The notes under the pieces are model-generated. The model worked only from the letters and a program-made list of their open reading frames with translations. It made no database searches and was not told where the DNA came from. Shown in pieces: positions 1 through 10,000 of a stretch of DNA of 64,000 nucleotides (positions are counted from its first letter, which is position 1; every line of letters begins with the position of its first letter). The stretch is from Notamacropus eugenii (taxonomy: Eukaryota; Chordata; Mammalia; Diprotodontia; Macropodidae), in the NCBI RefSeq assembly GCF_028372415.1, contig NC_092877.1, positions 388,169,342 through 388,233,341 on the forward strand, read 5' to 3'. The position numbers and the translations under genes are program-made.

Positions 1-91
1 CCCAACAACCAGGGCCAGGTGGGCAAAGAGAGGGGCCCAGCAGCCTCAGCAGCATTGACTGAAGGAGTAAGGTCCCAGTGTCCCTCTGGAG

Positions 92-275
92 CAGGGGTGG
101 AGAACCACATGTGACCCTCTTGGTCCTCAAGGGCAACCCTTTGACAGAATCCAGACTACACACAAATCCTCTTCAAAAAAGAATTTGTTCTGTAAAACAT
201 GGACTCAGTCAAAGGGCCACATCCAAGGACCTAGAAGGCCCCATGTGGCCTCGAGGATGCAGGTTCCCCTCCCCT
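92..275. mobile_element. hAT-like palindromic MITE
   Basis: A near-palindromic element. Its left arm begins CAGGGGTGGAGAACC and its right arm ends GGTTCCCCTCCCCTG; the two arms are imperfect inverted repeats over roughly 60 bp, sharing the core CCCTTTGACtGAATCC. The CAGGGGTGG terminus is typical of hAT/Charlie-type DNA transposons. There is no coding capacity. No clean 8-bp target duplication is visible, so the exact ends are approximate. A partial relative lies near 20.2 kb. Confidence 0.6.
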
Positions 276-960
276 GAGAGTGCTCTGTTGAATTCTGGGA
301 GAGGGCAGTAATTAGCAGCCTTGAAACAAAATGAAATTAAGTGTGATGTCAGGAATAATCTCATGGAGTTTTCTCAAAGTAGATCAGTTAGGGACTGCCT
401 CAGGAGGAAGGGTACCCCTCATTGGTGGTTAGTATATAAAGGTTAGATGGTGGAATGACCAACTGGGCAGGAAAGTGATGGAGGAAACCCTGGGCCAGGT
501 ATCGGTTGGATCAGGTGGCTTCCAAGGTCCCTCCCAGCTTGGAGATCCTAAATCTACTGGGGATGAGGACCTTAAAGCACCCAGACAAGTAAGCCCCTCC
601 TTGGGGGCCCACACTTAGGACTGACCTCTAATCACTGAGGCCGGCCTCCTTTAGGATCCAACTGATGTGACTGACCAGGGCAAGTAGTGTGGTAAGGGTG
701 TGGGTAGCTGAGATTTTCTAAGAAAGGGGAATGTGGCCCCTCCGCTGGGTCCCACGCCCCAGCTTCAGCTGGAGCCAGTGGAGGAGGATTTAGGGTAACT
801 CCATAGTCTGTGCAAGTGTGTGTGTCTGAGTGCTGGTGCACATGGGTGTGTTTGCCTGCATATATGTGCCTGGGTGTACATGGCTCTGACAAAGTAGATG
901 CAGAGTCCCTGAGACTGGTGCCCCGATCCCAGCCCTCCCAAACTTGGATTCATCTGGGCA
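276..960. other. Intergenic stretch, nothing recognised
   Basis: No exon-like reading frame flanked by splice sites, no RNA gene and no identifiable repeat was seen. The right end grades into TG-rich sequence. Confidence 0.4.
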
Positions 961-1013
961 TGTGCATGGCGTGTGCGTGGTGTGTGTGTGTGTGTGTGTA
1001 TATGTGTGTTTAG
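961..1013. repeat. (TG)n-rich tract
   Basis: An interrupted TG microsatellite with a run of about 11 TG units followed by TATATGTGTG. The open frames crossing it on both strands are repeat artefacts. Confidence 0.8.
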
Positions 1014-1217
1014 GGGGCAGTACTCTGCGTGCAAATGCAAGAATGAAGTGGCCACTCCAACCTACCTTTTTAGTAAAACTAGAGTAATATGCATGGTCTA
1101 GGGGCCAGGAAAGTCTAGGAATGACGGGAATGGGGAGGATCCTAAGCAGCACCAAGGGAGAAGAAAAGTTAGTCCAAAAGACTGGCTCTGATTCACATGG
1201 ATAGGGTGAGAGAGAAT

Positions 1218-1642
1218 TCACTAAGTACCTACTATGTGTCAGGTGGCAGCTAGGTGGTGCAGTGGATAGAGTGCCAAGCTTGGAGTCAAGAAGAGTTGAA
1301 TTTAAATCTGGCCTCAGATAGTGACTGCGTGACCCTGTTTGTTTCAGTTTCCTCATCTGTAAAATGAGCTGTAGAAGGAAATGGTAAACCATTCCAGTAG
1401 TGCCTATTACGTACCAGGCAGTGCGCTAAAAACTTGACAATTGTTATCTCATTTAATCTTAACAACAACCCTGAGAGGTGCTGTTATTACTCCCATTTTA
1501 CAGGTGAGGAAACCAAGGCAGAAAGCAGCTAAGTGACTTGCCAAGGATCACACAACTAGTAATTATCCAAGACTGAATTTGAACTCAGGTCTTCCTGATT
1601 GTAGGCCCCAGATTTCTGGACACTGTGGTGCACCCTAGCAGC
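1218..1642 (+). mobile_element. MIR/CORE-type SINE, split by a later SINE
   Basis: The left piece (1218-1243) carries the family signature ACCTACTATGTGTCAGG. The right piece (1399-1642) continues through CCCATTTTACAG, GAGGAAAC, AAGTGACTTGCC and GAACTCAGGTCTTCCTGA, the conserved core of marsupial MIR-related SINEs. A second SINE interrupts it. Confidence 0.75.
1242..1398 (+). mobile_element. Marsupial SINE (GGCAGCTAGGTGG family), nested
   Basis: It begins GGCAGCTAGGTGGTGCAGTG, runs through GGAGTCAAGAAGAGTTGAAT and TTTCCTCATCTGTAAAATGA, and ends GGAAATGGTAAACCATTCC. This is the hallmark of an abundant marsupial SINE. It sits inside another SINE, and the flanks at 1224-1243 and 1399-1418 resemble each other like a decayed target-site duplication. 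Confidence 0.8.
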
Positions 1643-2900
1643 CCAGAAGGAGGAAGAAGCACATCTAGATAAGGCAGCTGCTTTCTGTTTTTCTGACATT
1701 GGAGTTGCACATGTCTGGTATTGGGCTTCTCTCTCCGTAGACAGGAGCTGTAAGTGACAGTTTCTCCATCGTTTTTGTAGTGCTGACTGACATCTCCTTG
1801 GTGATTAGCCCAGAGCTTCAGCGCTATCTCAGCTCATCTGTGAGTCAGACCCACAGTTGCACATGGCCAGCACGGTGGCTTTTAACTGACTTTGCTGCAC
1901 CCTTGGTGGGGTTCCTGCAAGCCTGAATAATTCCTGAGTGGAGGTGATTGCCTTGCTATGAGCTCTCTTCCTGTCCTGTGGCAGCTCCCACCAACGCTGA
2001 CTAGTCTGGGTCTTTATTAGCAGTCCTGTAGAGATGGAGGAGAACTTTGTCCATCCTTCTTGCCATTCCTCTCACATTGTTTCCTACTTCATGGAGGAAC
2101 CTTCATGGTGCTCTTGGACACGTCCAGACACAAGAGTCATGGAGTCATGGAACCTCCAAGTTCAAAAAGAATTGAGAGGCCCTTAAATTCACTGCTTCTC
2201 TCCAGTCAGGGGAATGATGATGATGATGGTGATGATGACCGTGGAGACAGTGACAGCCTTACACCACTGGACGCTGAGCATTGGAAATCTGGTGACACCA
2301 CTCTCCTGACAAACAGGTGACTTCCATTCAATGCTCCTGCTACTCTAGTTGTGTGTACACAGGCGTACCAACGGGACCATGGCAGTGCCCTGGGGCTCCT
2401 CCACAGAGGAGCAAAAATCTCCTCCCTGGCACTAGAATGGGAGAAGATGGCCATGGAGTGTCTTCTTCTCCATCTCTGTTCTTGTCCCTGTCTCCAGTTT
2501 CCCACTGGTCTTCATAGCACAGAACCCACAAGATTCTTGACTGAGGCCAGCCAAGTTCCCCCCTCTTTTGGTGCTGAATCCTTGGTACTTGTCAAGCACC
2601 AACCATCCTGCCTTCATCTTCTTCTCTCCCAGTGGCTCCAGCCCTTCTCCACATCACCCTGCCTTCTTTAATGTGTCCCTACATTAGCAGCACACCCAGG
2701 GGTCTGTGCACCCCTCAGATGGCATTTCCTTTTCCCCATTTATTCATCAAAGAAAGGGTAGGGGCAGAGTTCCTGGAGCTCAATGCACTTCTCCATCCAA
2801 AAACGAGCCATCTGAAAACTGTTCATAATTCAGGTAAACCAGCCCATGGGCCTGGACCACAAAACATTGAATTCAGTGTTCTTACATGATACAGTCAGGG
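1643..2900. other. Intergenic stretch, no gene seen
   Basis: No supported exon. A short GATGAT run near 2215 gives an Asp-rich frame with no splice context and no homology that I recognise. No repeat family was identified. Confidence 0.4.
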
Positions 2901-2922
2901 GAACTCCATCTGCTGCTTGATG

Positions 2923-2992
<70 letters not shown>
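2923..2992. repeat. (TG)n microsatellite
   Basis: About 34 nearly perfect TG units. The His/Thr-rich reverse frame through it is an artefact. Confidence 0.95.
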
Positions 2993-2993
<1 letters not shown>

Positions 2994-3229
2994 AGGGGAG
3001 TGTCTTGTGCCCGGGGCCTCCCCCCAAGCTAGGTGAGCAGGAATCAACCTGACCTCCAGACTCAGAAGGCACCTTTCTTACTCAAGCACTGTGTCCCACC
3101 TCCCAAATGCAGCCCAAGGTCCCATTGGGTTTTGGGCTGTCCCACTCAGAGCTTGCAGGCCACTAACGGTCCAGGCCCTTCTCAGAATGACTGCCATCTC
3201 ATCTTCTCTTGGGGAAGTTGACTCGGCTT

Positions 3230-3960
3230 ATTTCTAAGGGTAGGACTTCTCACCATCGAATTTCATTTCCTTAGATTCACTTCAACCTGTGGAGATCTTT
3301 TTGAATTCTAACCCCATTAATCAACTGTTAGCTAATCCTGTCTTTGTCTCAATCTAGTGAGCAGGTCATCTGCTTTTATCTCAGTCACTGATAGACATTC
3401 TAAACAGTCTGGGCTAAGCCCAGATCCCTGGGGCACCCCCTTGGAGACATGGACACGGAACCCTAAGAACCACCTTTGGGGAGCCAGCCCACATCTCTCC
3501 CTCTCCTCCACAGGAACAGTATGAAATGCCACCTTACCAAAAGCTTTGCTAAAAATCGAAGAGGGCATTGCCCTCATCCCTTGGCTGAGCAATCCTTTCA
3601 GGAAAGCAAACAAGGTTGGGTTGGCACAACTGGCTCTGGATGAAGCTGTCTCTGCCTCCCTTTCTAGACATTTGTCAATGACCTCTTGAATGGTGCAGGC
3701 CTGGATTTCCACAGGCATCCAAACCCACTTCACCGGTATCTATCACTGGCAGCCTCTCTTCTTTTCCCCTTTTGGAAAATCAGGACATTTTATCCTCCAA
3801 TCTTGGGGATCTTTCCTATTTTCCATGATATTTCACCTCTCTTCTGCCCATCTTTTCAGGATCTGAGGATCTGGGCACCTGGAATAATCCCGAACAAATG
3901 CTGCTCATGCTCTCAGACCTCCATCCACTCCCCAGAGTCACTCTGGTTCTGCCCTTGCCT
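3230..3960 (-). mobile_element. L3/CR1-type LINE fragment, antisense
   Basis: Read on the - strand, this follows the order of CR1/L3 reverse-transcriptase sequence. The + strand shows the antisense landmarks GATCCCTGGGGCACC, ACCAAAAGCTTTGCTAAAAA and GGAAAATCAGGACATTTTATC, in the order expected. The reverse frame at 3332-3733 retains PQGSGLSPDC-like RT remnants but is interrupted, so the copy is old and dead. The boundaries are approximate. Confidence 0.55.
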
Positions 3961-5889
3961 GGGCAGAGGTCATTCTTCCTGGCAGAGAAAACCGAAAGAA
4001 GATAAAGGGGGGCAGGGCAAGGCTTTGGGCAGGGCAAGGCTTTGGGCAGGTGTGGCCAGAGTCATTCCTGGTGCCTTCCCCTTTCCACACTCCCCCTCCT
4101 TTCCCAGATCCTGACAATCCAGCTTCCCACTAAACCATGCCCCTGGAACTGCTCGTGCCCACGTCCTCAAGGTTATGCCTTTGCCAGCCTCTGCAACACT
4201 TCTCAGGTTTCCTTCTGGTCAGAATTCATCTCCTCTTCACTGGCCAGCCCAAATGCTCTGTCCTCTTGGTCTTTCCTCATCCCTCCTCTCATTGAGATTT
4301 CCCCTACCCCCTGAAGCAAGGGCTATTTCCATGCAGGTAGTGGCTCCCAGACCTTTGTAACTAGCCCAAATCTTTCTCCTGGGCTCCAGTCACATAACCC
4401 TTGCTATATATTGGCTCAACAGACATCTCAAATCCAATAAGCCAAAACAGGGCTCCCCCAGACCCACCTGTCCCCTAAACGTCCCTATTTCTGTAGGGGG
4501 TATTTCTCACCCAACAGCCTTCCACTTACCCTGGATAGATATGTTGTCTGTACCTACTTCTCCATGTGCGGTCTCCCTGATTAGGGTGGGAGCTCAAGGG
4601 CACATTGCCTTTCTTTGGGTGCCCCCTGCTAGGTACATGGACCACAACCAATCAATGCCTGCTGAGCCAGTGTCACTCTGGCTGCCTTCTTCTGTCTTTC
4701 CCTGCTCCCCTTTCCCTCTCCAATCAGATGCTAAGTCTTGATTCTCCTTCCATATCTCCCATGTCTCCTGTCCACTCCCTCTGCAACCTTGGGCCTGGAC
4801 TCCTGCACTAACCTTCTAACTGGCCTCCTGTCCCTCCGGTCGCCAATCCATTTTCTGCTCAGCAGTCAAACTAGCCAACCTCACCTGCAGAAGAGCCTCC
4901 ACTGGCTCCCCGTTACCCCAAGATCGGACACAAATTATATAGCCAAGTGCTTCAAGTGCTCCACAGCGGGCCTCCTCTCTCCTCGCTCCAGCCCTGCCTG
5001 TGTAGACTTGGTGGTCCAGGCAGCCTGTCCCTGCCAGAAACACTATTCCCTGCTGGTCTCCCTGCTGGTCTCCCTGCATACCTTCAGGGTGGTGAAGGGA
5101 GGCAGCCAAGACAGAGGGCATTCCAGCATTTCTGCCCTCATTTTCGGCTGTTCTGGCCCCCTGAGGAAGACCCCTCCCAACCTAGCCTGTCAGGGTTCCC
5201 CAGGGCAGCAGGGAGGGGAGAGACCAGCTTGCTCCCCCACCCTTGAGAGACTCAGGGACCAAAGTTTCTCTCTAGCCAGGATGATGGTCTCGTTCCTTGT
5301 CCCTGCCTTCAGAGTCTGATTCTGCAGATGGACACTGTCTTCCTGGAGACCCGGTAGTATTGGCTCTCAGTTCCTGGTGGTCTGGTCCTCTGACCCAATG
5401 ATAGTGGCAGAGCCCCTAGCACATGGCACAGTGCCCCCTCCCTCCCTCATAAGCTTCTCTGAAATCTGCCTGACCAGACCCCAGCCCTGTTTCCCTGGGC
5501 TCCAGATTGAACCCCTCCATAGCCAGGGTTCCTGGGAAAGTCCATGTACACCCAATGATCCCCTTAGCAACGGACACACACTGACCCTTGACCTGACAGA
5601 ATTGGGAAGGAGAGTGGGGATCTCCCAGGGTTGAGAGCTAGGGAGCACCAAACTCCCTTACAGACCTAGGACTCAATGCCAGGCCCCAACCCCAGAGGAA
5701 GCCTTGCTAGACCCCAATCTGCAGAGGACAAACAGGTCTGCAGGCCTCCTTCCTCACCCACCTGTGAAGAAGCCAGCCCAGGCTAGCTCACCAGAAACAG
5801 TTGGGAGCTCCGTCAGTCAAGGGGGTGCCTCTTATTGCCCCCCCACTCCTCTTTCCCCATGGATTGCCACCTGGCCCAGGCAGGGAAAA
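3961..5889. other. Intergenic, possible old L2 remnants
   Basis: A pyrimidine-rich stretch with scattered L2-like phrases near 4750-5060 (for example CTCCACTGGCTCCCCGTTA) but no coherent element. None of the modest open frames has a recognisable domain or splice context. Confidence 0.3.
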
Positions 5890-5939
5890 ATGAACTCAAA
5901 GGCTAAGATGGCAGAATCCCAGGAATTCCCTCCTGGAAG
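5890..5939 (+). CDS. Candidate first coding exon of the TRPV3-like gene
   Basis: An ATG with A at -3 opens MNSKAKMAESQEFPPGR. The frame reaches a GTCAGG donor after two bases of an Arg codon. The next recognised exon (6888) begins with the single base needed to finish that codon, so phases match and the joint reads GR-LASGFF. A cytosolic TRPV N-terminus is normally 90-120 residues before this point, so this would be very short. The phase match has a one-in-three chance of being accidental; a different upstream exon is quite possible. Confidence 0.22.
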
Positions 5940-6039
5940 GTCAGGAGGAGAAGTTTCCCTGACTTTCAGAGGCCTCCATCTCATTCCATAGGGGCCTCAT
6001 CTATCCCACACAGGGCTCTAGACCCTGTGGTAGCCAAAT

Positions 6040-6236
6040 GATGTAACACCCTCCTCTTCCACCCCTCCTGTCCCTTCCCCTGCCTCCCTTCTCTTCTCCC
6101 TTCCCCCTCCTCTTCCCTCCCCCTGCCTCTTCTTTCCCCCCTCTTCTTCCCCCCTCCTGTGCCTCCTCCTCCTCTCTCCTCTCCCTTATCCCTTCTCTTC
6201 TCTCCTCCCCTCTCCTCTCCCCTACCCTCTTCCCTC
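6040..6236. repeat. Polypyrimidine (CT-rich) tract
   Basis: About 200 bp of almost pure C and T on the + strand. The Glu/Arg/Gly-rich frames on the opposite strand are compositional artefacts. Confidence 0.85.
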
Positions 6237-6887
6237 TGTATATGTTCACCCATGTGCACATACATGCATGTGTTGGTGATATGCTTGTTCCAGGAGCACT
6301 GTGGGCACATAAGTATGTGCAGACATGTACATGCACACATGTGAGGTATGTTGTTAGGAAGAAGTTGGCCCACAGCAGATGCTCTGACCCAGGGTGGGCC
6401 CTGAATGAGGATGGGTCAGGAGTGAGCTCCAGAGGGGTAGAGCAACATGATCTTGGTCAGGTGGAGGGGCACAAGCCTGGGGCAGAGCAGAGTGATTGTA
6501 CAGTAAGACCACCCCACACCCCCAGTCTGGAAGGGGTGCCCCAGGTAGGGCCCAAGTGGTGTCACATTGTCCAGGAGAGAGTGACAGGCAGGATAGAAGG
6601 GAAATGGAGTTATCTGGGGCAGGGGGGAAAGGGGGGTGCCTGACCAGACATTGGGGCCAGAGGGGTCAGGCTGCAGAGGCCATGGGGGGTAAGTCAAAGA
6701 TCCAGCAGCGATGTGGAAGTCAGGCTTGGGCCTTGAGTCCCAGGGAGCTCTGAACCCTGCACAGCTGTGTGCCACTTGCTCAGCCCTCCAGGGCCCCTCC
6801 CCCAGCTGAGCCGGCCTCTCCAAATAGGGGTGGTGATCCTGAGGGTACAGAATGGGCCGGTCAAGGTCACAGGTGTGTGATCCACAG

Positions 6888-7000
6888 GTTGGCTTCCGGA
6901 TTCTTCAGCTCCATCGCTGCAGGGGATTTGGAGGCCGTGAGGGAGCAGCTGAAAGAGATTCACCAAAGAGGCCTAAAGCTCACAAACCCCTGTCTCCGAG
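6888..7000 (+). CDS. TRPV3-like exon A (start of ankyrin domain)
   Basis: Acceptor TGATCCACAG, donor GTGAGA. It encodes LASGFFSSIAAGDLEAV and ends ...NPCLR, the counterpart of TRPV1 KLYDRKKIFEAVAQGNCEEL. It is 54 bp (18 codons) shorter than TRPV1 exon 3 and has identical phases at both ends. Confidence 0.7.
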
Positions 7001-10000
7001 GTGAGATCTGCTTCAGGCAGGAGTAGAATGCCCAGGGAGATGTCCCCCCCTTACAGACACAGCAGGAGTCCTAGCAGGTCCTGGGGGCAGGACCAGAAGT
7101 GAGGAGGGGGCCCAGGGGTTGGCCATGGCTGAGCCCCCAGGGGCCGCCTTCAGGGATGATCGAGCATGGGTCCTGCCCCTTCCCCCACCCCAATGCCAAA
7201 GGCTACCCCAGCCCCCTCACCATCTGCCCCACAGAGGCAAACACGGGAAAGACCTGCCTGATGAAGGTGCTGCTGAGGTCTCAGGGCAAGAGTGAGCAGC
7301 AGGTCCTGGCCATGGTGAGGGCTCTGCTTCAGCACGCCGAGGAGCACGGGGAGCTGGACACACTGCTGAACTCCTCCTACACCGACAAGGTCCACCAGGG
7401 TGAGCAAGGGGGCGCTGGGGCTGCCCAAGTGCTCCTCTGGCCTTGTTCTCCCCATCTGTAACCTCAGAGAGCCCAATGAAATTATGCAATAGGGGGTTTG
7501 GGAGACCCTTGTTAGAGATACTCAATGCCTCTGGTTTCCCATCTGTAAAATGGGGAGATTGTGACAGGGCTTTAATGAAAAGAAAAAAGCAGAATAGCAA
7601 TGGTGAAAAGTGATTTTAGAGGGTCCAGAAACTGGGCTAGGCTGTGACAAAATGCTGAGCCTGGAGTGGGGCTGCCCTCCTGCTGAGCCTGGTAAAGTGT
7701 GATAGGGAAGACCAGAAGCTAGGGCTTCTAGGAAGCTAGGGACATGCCCCTGAAAGTGGACCCCTGGACCCTTCCTTGTGTCCTCAGGACAGACAGCCTT
7801 ACATATCGCCATAGAGATGGGCCTGCAGGACACTGTCCAGCTGCTGGTAGACAAGGGAGCCAACCTCCGTGCCAGGGCCACAGGCTTGTTCTTCCAGCTG
7901 AACCCCACCAGAAAAGATTGCTTCTATTTTGGTAAAATGTCTCCCAAGGCCCAATTTGGGACCCTGCCTCAGCCGCCCCTCACAGCAAGGACCTGACCAG
8001 GGATGGGACAAGGGTTCTAGGTATTTGGGATGGACAGAAAGTGGGCACAGATGGTCAAGACTCCCCATGAGGCTACCTCTCTGGGCCCACACTTCTCCCT
8101 GATTACTCCCTGAGAAGTGAGTCAGCGTGGGGCCTCTGGGGTCTAGGGGCTTCTGGGCCAGGCTCCTCACAGGATGCTGGGTCCTCTCCCAGGTGAGTAC
8201 CCATTGTCTTTGGCGGCCTGTACCCACCAGCCAGATGTGGTAAGGTTCCTCTTGAGTCAGCCTGATCCCTGCCTAGCGGAGGCCCGGGACTCCCTAAAGA
8301 ACACGGTGCTGCATGCTCTGGTGCTGGGGGCCAGTGACCACCCGGGAGTGGCTGATATGTATGAACTGGTGCTGGAGCTCAGTGAGGCCAGGCGACTCCG
8401 GGATAGCCCAGCCTCCAAGACTCACCTGGAGAAACTCCGCAACCAGCAAGGCCTGACGCCACTGCAGCTGGCAGCCAAGGAGGGCCAGCTCAAGGTATCA
8501 GGGCCAGCTGGACCAGTGGAAGGACAACCAAGGAGGATGAGCGCTGACCAGGCCTTGCCCTCCTCCCAGTCCTGGGTGCTTCCTGTCACCCAGAACCATT
8601 CTGAGGGAGGGGGGAGATATACTAGCTCTAAGCAGGGGGATCAGGCTAGGTTAGGGGGAGGGGACAGGGATGAGACTAGGATAGGGGGAAGGGACAAGGA
8701 CCAGGCTATGACAGGGGGAGGGGCAGAGGTGAGGCTAGGGTGGGGGAGGGGGGTTAATCCAGGCAGAATGGACAGGTAGGACAGGTCTTGTTTCTTGGGT
8801 CCAGGCTATCTTAATGTGGAGCTTGGCTCATCCATGTGTGTTTAGGAAATGCCTTTGTAGACCCAGGAGACCTGGGTTCTACCAGCCTTTGACTGGGCCT
8901 GCCCCTGTGGGCAGGAGGAGGGGACACTGGGCAGAGGAAGAGAAGTAAAGCCCCGAGCCTCTATCCCTGCCCTGCAGGCTCCACAGCCTGAGGCTCATCT
9001 TGGCTCTGGCCTGGGCTGATGCCCTGTACCCTACTGTGTGCCTGGCACTGTGCTGAGCACATCACAAAGTTTATCTCTTTTGATCCTTAAGACCACTCTG
9101 GGAAGAAGGTACTATGATTCTCATTTTACAGATGGGGAAACTGAAGCAGGCAGAGGTTGTCTTTTTTTTTTAAGTGACTTGCCCAGGGTCCTACATCGAA
9201 GACATGTTTGAGGCTAGATTTGAACTCAGGTCTTCCCTGACTCCAGGCCCAGGGCTCTGTCTGCTACAGCACCCCCGAACTGCCCAAGAGAGAGCAGCTA
9301 AGACCCCCACTTGACTGTCAGCTGATCTCAAATCTCACCCTTAGAGTTGCCTTTGAGCTTAGAAGGCCCCCTAAAAAGACATGCCCCATTAAGATGACCC
9401 ACTCTCCTCCCATGAAGACTTTAGTCAGGACCCTGGGTAGGAAGGTGAGTAAGAAACGTGCAAATGCTAGAGTACTGGGGCAGTCTCCAGGCTACAGAAA
9501 GGCATTTTTTGGGCTGCTGGCCCTGCTCCCCCAGAATTAGTCAGGTGGGGAGTCTTGGTTTAAATCCGGTTTGAGGGGATAGAGAATGCCTGGGATATCA
9601 GGTAATGCGGGGGCTCCTCATCACACACAGAAACACTAGAGGGTAAGATCACCCCAGGGTGGCAGGTGGTCCATACAGAGAAACCAAGAGAATAGGGGAG
9701 GGGAGGACAGCTGAGTCCAGGGCCGGGACTTCAATACTCAGTCTGGGCTTCTGGCCATGGACTGCATCCTGCCTTGGTCCACCTGCCTCACACACCTCTG
9801 TCTATCTCACCTCCTCACAAGGAAGTGGGGGGAGCTTGTCAGGAATGGGGGTAGGGTGGAACTCTGGGCTCGGCATTGACCTTACCCTGCCCCTCTGTCC
9901 CCCTCCCTCCCCTTTTGTCCTCTCTGCCCCCCACGCCTTACCCCTCCACTCTTCTTCTCTGCTTCTCCACTCCCAGTTATTCCAGCACATCTTGAGCAGA

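Noticed and set aside
2206-2320. Asp-rich frame (GATGAT run)
   Set aside because: A short repeat artefact without splice sites, homology or extension.
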